Source: JACDER01 sp963717765 | GTDB lineage: Bacteria > Actinomycetota > Thermoleophilia > Gaiellales > Gaiellaceae | Assembly (NCBI GenBank): GCA_963717765.1 | Contig: CAVQWX010000005.1 | Coordinates: 248,001 to 312,000 of the forward strand | Reading direction: 5' to 3' | Length of the DNA: 64,000 nt | Shown: piece after piece, positions 33,834 to 42,750 of the stretch | Layout of the letters: each line of letters begins with the position of its first letter | Position numbering within the stretch: position 1 is the first letter of the stretch | The notes under the pieces: model-generated | The model's database searches: none | Seen by the model: the letters and a program-made list of their open reading frames with translations, nothing else | What the model was told of the DNA's origin: nothing | Made by a program: the position numbers and the translations under genes

Positions 33834-35881
33834 AGCGCGTAATGCGCATCGTGGTACAGGCGCGGCAGGCCGAGCCGGAGCTTCGGGTACCGCTCTCTGT
33901 CCACCACGATCCAGTGCGCGCTGTAGTGGCGCGGGATCGAGAGGTTGCCGGTGCGGAAAAAGCGCTTCGCGTCGGCCCGGCGCTTGTACGGGAAGTTGTC
34001 GGTCGTGTCCGCGACGTGCGCGGGCGGCCCGGCGTTGACGTACACCGGCGCGTATGCGCCGATGCGATACGCCGTCGCGTCGTCGGAGAAGACGATGTCT
34101 CCCCGGGGCACGTCCTGTTGCAGCGCGCGGATGACGCCGACGGTCAACGTTGGCCCGCCGCGCGCCTTGGCGCGATCCAGGTTGGCGAAACCCTTCACCG
34201 CGACCGGCGCGCAGAAGAGGACGACCGCGGCGAGCGCCAGCGGGCCCTGCCGCTCGATCGACCAGCGGCGGTGGAAGGTCGTGACGACCGCGAGCGCCAG
34301 CGCTCCCCCAAGTGCCGCGATCCACGTCGCCAGCGCCGGGCCGCCGGACGTGAGGTTGTAGCCGAAGTCCCCGGGGAAAGCGAGCTGGAGCGCGATGCCC
34401 GCTCCTACGGCAACGGGCAGGACGGCCCACGAGAGCAGGCCGGTCAGCACCGCCGCGCCGCCGGCCAGCGCGAAGGCGAACGGCAGGAAGCCACCCTCCC
34501 GCCGCGCTTGCGAGAGCGAGACCGCGTCGGCGAAGCGCGGGAAGATGAAGGGGACGAGCGTCAGGGCGAAGATGGCGAGCGAGCCGCCGAGGACGTAGGC
34601 GGACCAGCGGCGGCGAGCGGCCAGCGCCGCGAGCGGGATGCAGACGAGCCCGGCGACCGCGACGGCGCCGCTGCGCGAGAAGAGCTCGGGCGCGAGCCGG
34701 TACGAGCGGTCCGAGTAGTAGTCGATCTGCCCCGCGTACTTGGCCAGCCCGCGGTGGAGGTCATAGGTGCTCGTCTCGTACGAGGCGGTCTTCTTCACGA
34801 TCGGGAGGATGAAGAACGCTACGGCGGCCGAGGGTAAGAGCAGCGTGACCAGCGACGCCGAGAGGGCCTTCACGTCCTTCCCTGCCATCAGCACGCGGGC
34901 GACCAGGAAGCCGGCGAGCGGCACGCACAGGAAGACGGCGTACGTCGGATGAATGAGCGCCAGCGCAACAGCACCCGCGCCCATTGCGCCGAGCAGCGCC
35001 ATTCTGCGGTCACGCATGTAGGTGAAGACGAGAGCGAGGAGCGCCGGCACGAGCAGCTGACGCGCCGCGACGCCCGGCTGCGCGAGAGAGCGCAGCGTGC
35101 CTGTGTGCTCCGGCGCGAGCCCGATGAGCGCGAACTGGGCGACGAGGCCGGCGACGCCGCCCCACACCGAGCGAAAGAGCGCGCGACCGGCGGCGTAGGA
35201 AACCACGAAGGCCAGCGGGACGAGCAGGGCCGAGACGTTGCGCACTGTTTGCGCCGGATCGGCACCCGCGAGCTTCGTGATCAGCCCCAGGGTTGCGTGC
35301 CAGAGCGGGAAGGCGTAGCCCGGATGGAGGCCGCCGTGCTTGAACTCGTTCACGACGCTGAGCGAGCCGAGCGTGGGGAAGTCGACGAGCTTGCGAACGC
35401 GGGCCAGGTGGAAGAGCCCGTCGCCCGAGACCGGCCCCGTTGCGAGCCATACCGCGACGGCGAAGCCGGCCCCGACGAGCGCGAGCACGGCGACGACGAG
35501 CACGTCCGTCTGCTCCACTTCGGCGATCCGCCGGACGGCAACCGGTACAGCGGTCCCGAGCGTGAGCGCGGCCAGCAGGATGAGCGTCAGGCTCAGCGAC
35601 CCCGCGAACGCGAACGTCAGCAGAAGGCAGACGAAGATCGCGGCGAGGCTCCAGCCGAGCGAGGCGCCTAGCGCGACTCCGAGCTCGCGAGGCCATCCCG
35701 TCAGGCGCATGATCAGCGCGCCCGGGACGATCAGCACGCATCCCGCCGCGGCCGCCAGCCTGATGGCGATACCGACTCCGGTGTGGGGCAGGAACTGAGC
35801 GATCCCGAGCAGAATCGGAAGCCCCGCGACCAGCCCGATGAAGCGGACGTCCGCGCGGCGCGCGGGGAGCGAGGCGGTCAG
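33812..35881 (-). CDS. Large polytopic membrane protein, GT39/GT-C-like, probable CTG start
   Basis: 689 residues if read from CTG 35881. About 14 hydrophobic helices followed by a soluble C-terminal tail of roughly 120 residues (YRIGAYAPVYVNAGPPAHVA, HWIVVDRERYPKL). The first outer loop holds SGDGLFHLARVRKLVDF, an acidic loop of the type used by GT-C enzymes that take sugar from a polyprenyl donor. No standard start codon lies in frame before the first helix; the CTG forms a CTGA overlap with the upstream stop (35878-35881). The first usable GTG would delete helix 1. Function inferred as lipid-linked sugar transfer; not certain. Confidence 0.7.
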   Translation of the reverse strand: MTASLPARRADVRFIGLVAGLPILLGIAQFLPHTGVGIAIRLAAAAGCVLIVPGALIMRLTGWPRELGVALGASLGWSLAAIFVCLLLTFAFAGSLSLTLILLAALTLGTAVPVAVRRIAEVEQTDVLVVAVLALVGAGFAVAVWLATGPVSGDGLFHLARVRKLVDFPTLGSLSVVNEFKHGGLHPGYAFPLWHATLGLITKLAGADPAQTVRNVSALLVPLAFVVSYAAGRALFRSVWGGVAGLVAQFALIGLAPEHTGTLRSLAQPGVAARQLLVPALLALVFTYMRDRRMALLGAMGAGAVALALIHPTYAVFLCVPLAGFLVARVLMAGKDVKALSASLVTLLLPSAAVAFFILPIVKKTASYETSTYDLHRGLAKYAGQIDYYSDRSYRLAPELFSRSGAVAVAGLVCIPLAALAARRRWSAYVLGGSLAIFALTLVPFIFPRFADAVSLSQARREGGFLPFAFALAGGAAVLTGLLSWAVLPVAVGAGIALQLAFPGDFGYNLTSGGPALATWIAALGGALALAVVTTFHRRWSIERQGPLALAAVVLFCAPVAVKGFANLDRAKARGGPTLTVGVIRALQQDVPRGDIVFSDDATAYRIGAYAPVYVNAGPPAHVADTTDNFPYKRRADAKRFFRTGNLSIPRHYSAHWIVVDRERYPKLRLGLPRLYHDAHYALYDFRQS

Positions 35882-37056
35882 CGTAGTGATGCCGCTGCCT
35901 CCTGCGCGAGGGCACCCGCGCTCATGCAGACGCCGCCGAACTCGTGGACGGCGTCGATCACGCGCTCGTACAGCCGGTCCCAGCGCTGCGAGCTGGCGGG
36001 ATCGAACCGGTCGGTGTGCCACAGGATGGAGAAGCCGCCGCCGCGCTGGGCGGCGCCCTCGAGCAGCCGCATCAGGTGCGGCTCCGCCTCGTGAGCGGAC
36101 AGGTTGAGGTAGCGCTCCTCGAACGTCGCGTCCATCGCTGCGAGCGGAATCTCGACCAGGTCGAGCGGACGTTCCCGGGCGAAGTCCCAGGGGCGGTACG
36201 GATGTGCGATCCCCGAACGGAAGCCGACGGCGCCGGCAAACCCGAGGGAGCTGTCGTAGGCGAAGCCGAGCTGGTCCAGCGGCTCGAGGTTCGCGTGAGG
36301 ATCGACGCGCAGGTAGTGATAGCGCTGGCCCTCTACCGGGCCTGCCAGCTCCTCGAGCGCCTCCTTCTCCTCGCGCAGCCGCTCCGCGTCCTGGGCCGCG
36401 GTGTAGCTCCCGTGCAGCCCGATCTCGGCCCCGCCCGACCGGAGCGTCTCGACCAAGCGTGGCCGCAGCCGGTCGTATGTCTCGGGCGAGGCGCCGTCGG
36501 CGGCGTGACGGTGTCCGGCCATCACGAAGAACGTCGAGCTGGCATCCCGTTCCCGTTCGATGGAGATGACTTGCTCGAAGCTCCAGTTGGGATCGGTGCG
36601 GCGCAGCCGGTGGACGGGGACGCTGGAGAGCGCGCGGGCTTCGCGGAGCGCTGCCCGGCCGCGGCCGGCCAGAGCATGGGACTTGAGCCGCGCCGCGGCC
36701 CCGCGGACTCCGATGGCGGTCCAGCGCCAGGGCGTGTCCACATCGTGCGTCAGCGCGACGGCGAACGTCGCGCCTCCCCAGCGCGGCGCCTCTGCGCCGA
36801 GCCGCTCCCGCAGCCGCTCGAGCGGCGGATCGAGCGGGTCGAGACACGAAGCGGCGACCGGAAAGCGGCCGTGCTGGTCGCGTGGGCCGTCGCGCTCCTC
36901 GACCCGGGCGAGGTGGAAGAACGCCTCTGCGATCTCGTCCCCCTGCGGCCGCTCGCCGCGCTCGGCCTGCTCCCACGCCTCGGGCCGGAGCTCGACCTCG
37001 GCGCCGCGTGCGCCCAGCGTCTCCAGCACCCAGCGGGCCCGCGCCTCCACGTTCAT
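35878..37056 (-). CDS. Polysaccharide deacetylase (NodB)-like protein
   Basis: 392 residues. The NodB metal/catalytic motif 1 is FAVALTHDVDTPWRW (Asp-Val-Asp) near residue 102, preceded by an N-terminal helical domain. Motif 2-like GGAEIGLHGSYTAAQDAERL (His for metal) is near 205, and GGGFSILWHTDRFDP near 340 fits the C-terminal His motif. The YHYLRVDPHANLEPLDQL stretch is common to actinobacterial 'polysaccharide deacetylase family' members in glycan loci. Coupled by ATGA to the upstream ATP-grasp gene (37053-37056), the same pairing as at 49399-51239. No signal peptide, so a cytoplasmic substrate is likely. Confidence 0.78.
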   Translation of the reverse strand: MNVEARARWVLETLGARGAEVELRPEAWEQAERGERPQGDEIAEAFFHLARVEERDGPRDQHGRFPVAASCLDPLDPPLERLRERLGAEAPRWGGATFAVALTHDVDTPWRWTAIGVRGAAARLKSHALAGRGRAALREARALSSVPVHRLRRTDPNWSFEQVISIERERDASSTFFVMAGHRHAADGASPETYDRLRPRLVETLRSGGAEIGLHGSYTAAQDAERLREEKEALEELAGPVEGQRYHYLRVDPHANLEPLDQLGFAYDSSLGFAGAVGFRSGIAHPYRPWDFARERPLDLVEIPLAAMDATFEERYLNLSAHEAEPHLMRLLEGAAQRGGGFSILWHTDRFDPASSQRWDRLYERVIDAVHEFGGVCMSAGALAQEAAASLR

Positions 37057-38264
37057 AGCCCCAATGCTCCCAGCGCGTACCGGACGGCATTGACGAGTGC
37101 CGGCTTCGGATCGTCCGCTGCAAAGACGCCGTCGACGTAGGGCGGCCGCCTGAACGCCGCCGACTGGCCGTGCATCATGCTGATCGCCCAGCGCTTGTGA
37201 CATCCCTCCGTCGTCTTCGGCGGCCGGCGGTCGCCCACGAGATCCCAGTAGGCCGCGAGCGTCACGTCGGCGCCGCACGCGCCCGTGAGCCCATGCCACT
37301 GCCACAGGCGCGGATTGACCTCGATCAGCTTGAGCCGCCCGTCGCGCGGGTCGCGTTTCCACTCCACCTGCGCCACCCCGTGGAACTTCAGCGCCGCGAG
37401 CAGCGCGAGCCCCGAATCGACGACCTCCTCGTCCCACAGGGCCTCGCCCACCCGCGCGCTGCCCATGTTCGTGCGCGTCTGCCGGAGCTTCCGGCCGGAG
37501 AACGTCGCGAGCACCTCGCCGTCCGCGGCGATCGCCGCCCCCAGCGTCCACAGGAAATCGTCGCCCCCTGGGATGAACTCCTGCAGCATCGGCTGGTACG
37601 GCTCGGCCTTCTCGTACGCCGCGTCCAGCTCGCCGGGGACCTCCACCAGGAAGGCCTGCCGGCGGTAGAGGCGCTTGAAGAGGATGTTGTCCGACGGCTT
37701 CACGAGCACGGGGTAGCCGATCTCGCGCGCGGCCTCGCGGGCCTCGTCGAGCGAGCGCGGGTGGAGCGTGCGCGGAGCGGCGAGCCCGAGCGACTCCGCG
37801 ACCTCGATCTGGTGGCGCTTGCTCTGGAGCGGCTCCAGCACGTCCCAGTCGGGGAAGGGGTAGCGGAAGCGGTCGCCCAGCTCGTCCTTGTGCCGTGCGA
37901 GCGAGTTCAAGTGCTCGTCGTGGGTCGGGAAGACGGGGGCGGGACGGCCGAGCGCGTCGCCCAGCGCTTCCATCGCCGCGATGAATCCCGCCTCGTCCGC
38001 GACCGGATCGGGCGCGCTGACCGGGAACGCATAGGAGGAGCGGAAGCCGATGGCGAAGTCGCGGTGGTCGACGGCGACGACCGGGACGCCGGCGCGACCG
38101 AGCGAGCGGATTGCACCGAGCCCGTTGACCCAGCCGACCTCGCAGACGATCGCCGGCGCGTACTGCCGCTCCGCGAGCTCGGCGGCCGCCGACGGAGGAT
38201 TGGGCTTGACCCGCATGAACGCGGGCGCGCGAAAGGTGCGGCCGTCCTGAGGCGGCGAGCTCAC
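37053..38264 (-). CDS. ATP-grasp ligase (carboxylate-amine ligase-like)
   Basis: 403 residues from GTG 38264, which overlaps the upstream stop (GTGA). N-terminal pre-ATP-grasp domain (PAIVCEVGWVNGLGAIRSLG, VVAVDHRDFAIGF, PTHDEHLNSLARHKDEL). The ATP-grasp core has PVLVKPSDNILFKRLYRR, MLQEFIPGGDDFLWTLGAAI and the Mg site in AQVEWKRDPRDGRLKLIEVN. D-aspartate ligase and PylC-like enzymes share this layout. It may attach an amino acid or other carboxylate to an amine on the glycan precursor; that is inference from its place between a GT2 and a deacetylase gene. Confidence 0.8.
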   Translation of the reverse strand: MSSPPQDGRTFRAPAFMRVKPNPPSAAAELAERQYAPAIVCEVGWVNGLGAIRSLGRAGVPVVAVDHRDFAIGFRSSYAFPVSAPDPVADEAGFIAAMEALGDALGRPAPVFPTHDEHLNSLARHKDELGDRFRYPFPDWDVLEPLQSKRHQIEVAESLGLAAPRTLHPRSLDEAREAAREIGYPVLVKPSDNILFKRLYRRQAFLVEVPGELDAAYEKAEPYQPMLQEFIPGGDDFLWTLGAAIAADGEVLATFSGRKLRQTRTNMGSARVGEALWDEEVVDSGLALLAALKFHGVAQVEWKRDPRDGRLKLIEVNPRLWQWHGLTGACGADVTLAAYWDLVGDRRPPKTTEGCHKRWAISMMHGQSAAFRRPPYVDGVFAADDPKPALVNAVRYALGALGL

Positions 38265-39160
38265 CGCCCGGATTGTAGAAGTGAGCTCACCGAGCCCGAC
38301 GACAGCCACTCGGCGGCGTCGCGATAGGTCCCGCGCCGGCTCGGTGGGAAGAACCAGCCGCGCAAGCGGAGTCCCGCCAGGAAGAGCAGCCGCGCGCGCT
38401 CCGCCTCTCTCATCCCCTTGTGGTCGGCGAGGAAGCGCAGGTGCCCGCGGACCTGCTCGCGGAACATCGGGTCGAACTCCTTCTTCCAACTCGCGCCGCC
38501 GACATGCACCGCCTCGGCCGCCGGGAAGAAGACGACCCCCCAACCCGCCCGGTGGAAGCGCCAGCACCAGTCGACCTCCTCGCTGAACATGAAGTACCGC
38601 TCGTCGAAGAGGCCGACTTCCTCGGTCGCCGCGCGGCGGACCAGGTAGCACGCCGCCATGATGAACTCCGCTTCGCGCGCGCGGTCGTGCTCGAAGCCTC
38701 CGGCGTAGAACGCGTTGAACGCCCGCGAGCGAGGCGCGATCTTGCGCAGGAACAGGTACTCGGTGGACAGCCGCCAGAGGGTTGGGAAGCCGCGAACCGA
38801 GCGCTGGAGCGACCCGTCGGGATTGCGCAACCGCGGCCCCACGATCGCGACGCGCGGGTTGGCGTCGGCGAAGCGCACCATCCGCTCGACCGCGCCGCCG
38901 ACGACCCAGGCGTCCGAGTTGATCAGCAGGAAGTAGTCCGCGTCCGCCGCCTCTCGCATCCCTCGGTTGAAGCCGGCCCCGAGACCCTTGTTCTCCTGCT
39001 CGATGAGCGCCGCATGCGGAAAGCGCTCGCGCACGAGCTCGAGCGTCCCGTCGGTCGAGCCGTGGTCGACGACGATGGTCGGGTAGTCCCGGAGACTCTC
39101 CAGGCACTTCCCGATCCACGGCAAGCCGTTGTAGGTGACGGCGACGGCGGTGACGTTCAA
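38261..39160 (-). CDS. GT2-family glycosyltransferase (rhamnosyltransferase-like)
   Basis: 299 residues from TTG 39160, overlapping the upstream stop as TTGA (39157-39160). The GT-A nucleotide site is VAVTYNGLPWIGKCLESLRD with VDHGSTDGT. NKGLGAGFNRGMREA and DYFLLINSDAWV hold the metal-binding Asp-x-Asp-like NSD. FDERYFMFSEEVDWCWRFHR is the ED/W acceptor loop typical of GT2 rhamnosyl- and related transferases. Cytoplasmic with no membrane segment. Start codon and overlap are seen in the sequence; the sugar specificity is not. Confidence 0.9.
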   Translation of the reverse strand: MNVTAVAVTYNGLPWIGKCLESLRDYPTIVVDHGSTDGTLELVRERFPHAALIEQENKGLGAGFNRGMREAADADYFLLINSDAWVVGGAVERMVRFADANPRVAIVGPRLRNPDGSLQRSVRGFPTLWRLSTEYLFLRKIAPRSRAFNAFYAGGFEHDRAREAEFIMAACYLVRRAATEEVGLFDERYFMFSEEVDWCWRFHRAGWGVVFFPAAEAVHVGGASWKKEFDPMFREQVRGHLRFLADHKGMREAERARLLFLAGLRLRGWFFPPSRRGTYRDAAEWLSSGSVSSLLQSGR

Positions 39161-40152
39161 CGCGGGAATTCGGCCGCGCGGCCTTCGTCGGCGCGCGCGG
39201 CCGCCCGCCGCACCGCCTCGAAGCCGTAGATCGCAACTCCCGGCAACGCGAGCGCGATCGTCACGAGGAAGAAGACGAAGCCGGCGGCGAAGGCCTCGTC
39301 GGCGCTGACATTGAGCTTGCCGAGGAAGCTCACGAAGAACGACTCGCGCACCGCGACGCCGTTCAGCGTGAACGGGACGAGCATGACGAGGAAGAGAAGC
39401 GGGCCGAGGGCGAAGTAGGGCCGGATGGAGAGGTGGACGCCGACGGCCTGCCCGCCCGCCCAGATGGAGACCACGCGCGCCGCCTGGAGACAGAGCGTCA
39501 CGCCGGTCACGAACAGGAGCAGCTTGGCGTTGTGCCGGTAGGAGTGGATTCCCTCGTACACCGCGCGCACGTGCCGCTCGACCCACAGCTTCTTCAGGAT
39601 CGGCACGAAGCGGCGCAGCAGCGGCCGCACCCGCTTGGAGAAGAGGACGATCCCGGCCAGCACGGTGATGACGACGAAGGCGATCTCGACCCAGAGATAG
39701 ATGCCGATGTCGTAGTTGCCGTAGGCGAGCGCGATTCCGATCGCCGCGAGGATCAGCGTCGCCGCTCCTCCCAGCGCGCGCTCCAGGAGGATCGAGCCCG
39801 CGACCGGGCCGCCCTTACCGGGATGCCGCTTGGCCGTCTCGTAGATACGGACGGCGTCACCGCCCACCGAGGTCGGCAGCATCTGGCTGGCGGAGTACGA
39901 GACGAAATAGGCCCGGGTCAGCCACGCGACGCTGTCGTTGATCCCTTTCGCCCGCAGGAGCAGCTTCCAGCGCCAGGCCATCGGCGGAACGGTGAGGAAC
40001 GCGACCCCGACGGAGAGCGCGAAGTACCACGGATTGGCGTTGGCGAGGATGTGCAGCGTCTTGCCGACGTCGATCTTCCAGAAGATGTAGGCGAGCGCCA
40101 GACCGGTGACCGTGAGCGTCAGGACGAGCCTGATCACGGTCCGCCGCTTCAT
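39157..40152 (-). CDS. LPG-synthase-TM family flippase-like membrane protein
   Basis: 331 residues from ATG 40152, about 8 membrane helices. Signature stretches: PPMAWRWKLLLRAKGI, AYFVSYSASQMLPTSVGGDA and GSILLERALGGAATLILAA, which define the lysylphosphatidylglycerol synthase TM region/UPF0104 family. Members move or use lipid-linked substrates, including glycan lipids in archaea (AglD group). Upstream ATG 40188 is possible but would overlap the ATP-grasp gene by 23 nt. Coupled to the GT2 gene; may flip or supply the lipid-linked substrate. Confidence 0.82.
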   Translation of the reverse strand: MKRRTVIRLVLTLTVTGLALAYIFWKIDVGKTLHILANANPWYFALSVGVAFLTVPPMAWRWKLLLRAKGINDSVAWLTRAYFVSYSASQMLPTSVGGDAVRIYETAKRHPGKGGPVAGSILLERALGGAATLILAAIGIALAYGNYDIGIYLWVEIAFVVITVLAGIVLFSKRVRPLLRRFVPILKKLWVERHVRAVYEGIHSYRHNAKLLLFVTGVTLCLQAARVVSIWAGGQAVGVHLSIRPYFALGPLLFLVMLVPFTLNGVAVRESFFVSFLGKLNVSADEAFAAGFVFFLVTIALALPGVAIYGFEAVRRAAARADEGRAAEFPR

Positions 40153-40165
40153 GAGCGGGCGGGTT

Positions 40166-41389
40166 CTAGCTCGCGAGCGCTTCGACATCGGCCGTGTCGA
40201 AGCGTATGCATTCGGCTGCCCGGTCGGCCCGCTCCAGGGCTTCCTCCCGGCTGTCGCCGACCGCGATCACCGCACCGGCGCGGTCGGAGGCGCGCCGGAA
40301 CTCGCCGAACACGTGTCCCGGCCGCCTGTACACGCGGACGTCGAGAACGCCGTCGATCGCGCACGCCTCCTCCTCGCCGTCGATCTCGCGCAACGCGCCA
40401 GCAGGTGCGACGAGGAACCTCACGCAGGCGCCGCCGGCCCGCTCGACGGGGACCAACGCGCGGGCGGGGATCTCCTCGCCGAGGGCGGCGGCCAGCGAAA
40501 GTGCATTCAAATCGATCCCGAGCGCCGCGCGGCAGAGCTCGGCGTCGTGTCCGCCGCCGAGCCGCGCCCCGAGCTCCACGACGCTCGGCCCGTCCGGGCC
40601 GACCCGCACCTGCGTGTACGTCGGGCCCTCGAGAACGCCGAGGGCCGCTGCGGCCGACGACGTGGCCTCGACCGCTGCTCCGACCGTCCCCGGCTCGAGT
40701 GAGCTCCGCCACACGTGCGCGAGCGCGACGCCGAAGGCGGGCGGCTCGGCCAGGATCCGGTCCGTGACCGTCAGGGGGTGAAAGCGCCCACCGAGCGAGA
40801 AGCCGTTGATCATCACCTCGGGGCCGTCCACGAGCTCCTCCACGAGCAGCACACCGCTGCGCGACTGCTCGAAAGCGCCGGCGATCGCAGCGTCGAGCCC
40901 ATCGGGCCCTTCGACGTAGGCCAGGCCCCGCTGGTTCTGCCGGTCGGTCGGCTTCAGCACGCAGGGATAGCCGACGCGCTCGGCGGCGGCAACCGCCTCC
41001 TCCGCCGTCGAGCACCTCTCGAAGGCGGGCTGTGGGATTCCCGCGTCCGCGAACCGCTCCCGTTCGCGCAGCTTCGACGTCACCAGGAGCGCCGTCTCCG
41101 AAGAAACCGGATGCTCGAGGCCGAGCCGCTCGGCCACGCGCGCGGCGACCGCAACCGACCAGCCGATGCCCGGCGCGATGACGCCGTCGATTCGCTCGGC
41201 TTCGGCAAGGCGTTCGATCGCCGGCTCGTCCTCGACGGAGATGATCGCGCGGCGATCGGCATATCTGAACCCGGGCGCGGAGGGGTCGCGGTCGACCGCG
41301 ATCACGAACAGGCCGCGGCGGCGCGCGGCCGCGAGCAGCCCGATCTGCGCCGGACCGGCTCCGAGAACGAGCAGGCGCTCCGCCTCCAC
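40166..41389 (-). CDS. ATP-grasp enzyme (PurK/carbamoyl-phosphate-synthase-like)
   Basis: 407 residues. RLLVLGAGPAQIGLLAAARR opens the N-terminal domain with AVDRDPSAPGFRYADRR. The ATP-grasp core has CVLKPTDRQNQRGLAYVEG, VEELVDGPEVMINGFSLGGR, and VVELGARLGGGHDAEL for the Mg-ATP site. A C-terminal extension of about 90 residues resembles biotin-carboxylase C-domains. Same subfamily as the enzyme at 49399-50601. GTG 41389 is preceded by GACAAT at 6 nt, suggesting a leaderless message. Substrates unknown; sits next to the glycan locus and opposite the DUF402 pair. Confidence 0.8.
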   Translation of the reverse strand: MEAERLLVLGAGPAQIGLLAAARRRGLFVIAVDRDPSAPGFRYADRRAIISVEDEPAIERLAEAERIDGVIAPGIGWSVAVAARVAERLGLEHPVSSETALLVTSKLRERERFADAGIPQPAFERCSTAEEAVAAAERVGYPCVLKPTDRQNQRGLAYVEGPDGLDAAIAGAFEQSRSGVLLVEELVDGPEVMINGFSLGGRFHPLTVTDRILAEPPAFGVALAHVWRSSLEPGTVGAAVEATSSAAAALGVLEGPTYTQVRVGPDGPSVVELGARLGGGHDAELCRAALGIDLNALSLAAALGEEIPARALVPVERAGGACVRFLVAPAGALREIDGEEEACAIDGVLDVRVYRRPGHVFGEFRRASDRAGAVIAVGDSREEALERADRAAECIRFDTADVEALAS

Positions 41390-41436
41390 GCGGTCATTGT
41401 CGCGACAGCGCGCGACGTCGCCGTACAGTGCCGTCC
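41390..41436. promoter_or_regulatory. Compact divergent promoter, ATP-grasp/DUF402
   Basis: In 47 bp, minus-strand GACAAT (41401-41396) is 6 nt before GTG 41389, and plus-strand TACAGT (41424-41429) is 7 nt before GTG 41437. Neither start has a ribosome site. Confidence 0.45.
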
Positions 41437-42015
41437 GTGGCCCCGCCCGTCGCCCTCTTGCGGTACGTCCGCTTTGGCAAGGTCCGGCATGCCTCGCCGC
41501 ACTTCGTCGTCCACGAGGATCCCGACCTCGTCGCGCTCTGGCTCCCGGTCGGGACACACATGCAGCGCCCCCTGTCGGATGGGCGGCCGATCCGCGGCCA
41601 GGCCGACCGCGAGTGGGAGTTGTACGACCACGTCTGGCACACGTCCAGCCAGCTGGCGCTGATCCCATGGGGGCGGGCGCATTGCGTGCACCTCATCTGG
41701 GACGAGGGAGGCGAGTTCGCGGGCTGGTACGTCAATCTCCAGGAGCCTTTGCGCCGCTCGCCCCTCGGGTTCGAGACGGACGATCTGGTGCTGGACATCC
41801 GGATCCAGCCGGACGGAAGCTGGGCGTGGAAGGACGAGGACGAACTCGAGGAGGCCGTCCGCCTCGGCCGGTTCACCAAGGACGAGGCGCAAGCCATCCG
41901 CGCGGAGGGCGAACGCGTGCTCGAGGAGCGGCCGTGGCCGACGGGCTGGGAGGACTGGCGGCCAGATCCGGCCTGGCCGCTCCCCGAGCTTCCGGAGGGC
42001 TGGGATGTGGTCTGA
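41437..42015 (+). CDS. DUF402 domain protein, tandem copy 1
   Basis: 192 residues from GTG 41437, chosen because TACAGT ends 7 nt upstream; GTG 41428 would lie inside that element. DUF402-type barrel: HFVVHEDPDLVALWLPVGTH, GWYVNLQEPLRRSPLGFET, DDLVLDIRIQPDGSWAWKDE, then a helical end (GRFTKDEAQAIRAEGERVLE) and the tail WRPDPAWPLPELPEGWDVV. Some DUF402/FomD-like members are nucleotide phosphatases or hydrolases; whether that holds here is unknown. Shares its last 11 nt with copy 2, whose coding sequence is a clear duplicate. Confidence 0.82.
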   Translation: MAPPVALLRYVRFGKVRHASPHFVVHEDPDLVALWLPVGTHMQRPLSDGRPIRGQADREWELYDHVWHTSSQLALIPWGRAHCVHLIWDEGGEFAGWYVNLQEPLRRSPLGFETDDLVLDIRIQPDGSWAWKDEDELEEAVRLGRFTKDEAQAIRAEGERVLEERPWPTGWEDWRPDPAWPLPELPEGWDVV

Positions 42016-42574
42016 GGGCGACGTCGTCGTCTGGCGCAGCCTCGCGTTCGGGCACGTGCGTTTCGCGATGCCGCATCTGGTCGTCGAGCTCGACTCGGAG
42101 CAGGTCGTGCTCTGGCTGCCGGGCGGGACGCTGGGGAAGATCTTCACGGGGAAGCCGCTGGGCGAGCTCGCGAGCCTAGGCGAAGCAAATTGGTCGCTCC
42201 AGGACAAGGTGTGGGAAGGCGACGGCGTCCTCAAAGTGCATCGGGTCGGCCGGCACCACTCGCTGTGGCACTTCACGGAAGGGTGGTACGTGAACCTGGA
42301 GGAGCCGTGGCGGCCGACGCCGGTCGGTTGGGATACGCGCGACCTCGTACTCGACATCGTGGTCGCTCGGGACGGCTCCTGGCACTGGAAAGACGAGGAG
42401 TACTTCGCCGCAACCGTCGCACGAGGCTGGATCACCGAGCAAACGGCTGCGGTGGTGCGCGCAGAGGGCGAGCGCGTGCTCGAGGAGCGGCCGTGGCCGA
42501 GCGGGTGGGAGGACTGGCGCCCGGATCCGTCGTGGCCGGTTCCCGAGCTGCCGGAGGGATGGGATGTGGTCTAG
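42005..42574 (+). CDS. DUF402 domain protein, tandem copy 2
   Basis: 189 residues. ATG 42005 lies inside the last codons of copy 1. Same domain order: HLVVELDSEQVVLWLPGGTL, HFTEGWYVNLEEPWRPTPVG, RDLVLDIVVARDGSWHWKDE, GERVLEERPWPSGWEDWRPD and a tail ending LPEGWDVV. The nucleotide sequence of the tail is very close to copy 1, so the duplication is recent at least there. The stop overlaps the convergent 59-residue gene in CTAG (42571-42574). Acidic residues of the DUF402 metal site (the Asp of VLDI and Lys/Asp of WKDE) are kept in both copies. Confidence 0.82.
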   Translation: MWSEGDVVVWRSLAFGHVRFAMPHLVVELDSEQVVLWLPGGTLGKIFTGKPLGELASLGEANWSLQDKVWEGDGVLKVHRVGRHHSLWHFTEGWYVNLEEPWRPTPVGWDTRDLVLDIVVARDGSWHWKDEEYFAATVARGWITEQTAAVVRAEGERVLEERPWPSGWEDWRPDPSWPVPELPEGWDVV

Positions 42575-42750
42575 CTCGGATGTCCGCGACGAGCGTGGAG
42601 CCTACGCGCCGCCGGAGACATTTCGAGCTGGTCGATGCTCGAAACGCCTTGGCGGCTCATGAGCTCGGCCATTCCCCGGTCGTAGAGCTTGCGCAGATGC
42701 CGGGCGCTGGCCGGCACATCCCGAGCGTTATCTCTCCCCTTCTTCGCCAT
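42571..42750 (-). CDS. Very small basic protein (59 aa), partner of acidic small protein
   Basis: An open frame of 59 codons from ATG 42750. The product starts MAKKGRDNARDVPASARHLR, continues KLYDRGMAELMSRQGVSSID and ends in a strongly basic stretch (PAARRLHARRGHPS). It reads like a natural helical protein, not like a shadow frame. The ATG lies within the last eight codons of the upstream acidic gene (23-nt overlap), and the ribosome region falls in that coding sequence. I do not recognise the family. The acidic-then-basic order and overlap resemble small antitoxin/toxin or partner-protein pairs. Confidence 0.5.
   Translation of the reverse strand: MAKKGRDNARDVPASARHLRKLYDRGMAELMSRQGVSSIDQLEMSPAARRLHARRGHPS

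Noticed and set aside
35882..37123. 1103-codon reading extending the membrane protein upstream
   Set aside because: The upstream part is Arg/Gly/Ala-rich shadow of the deacetylase gene; the NodB-like frame there is clearly the coding one.
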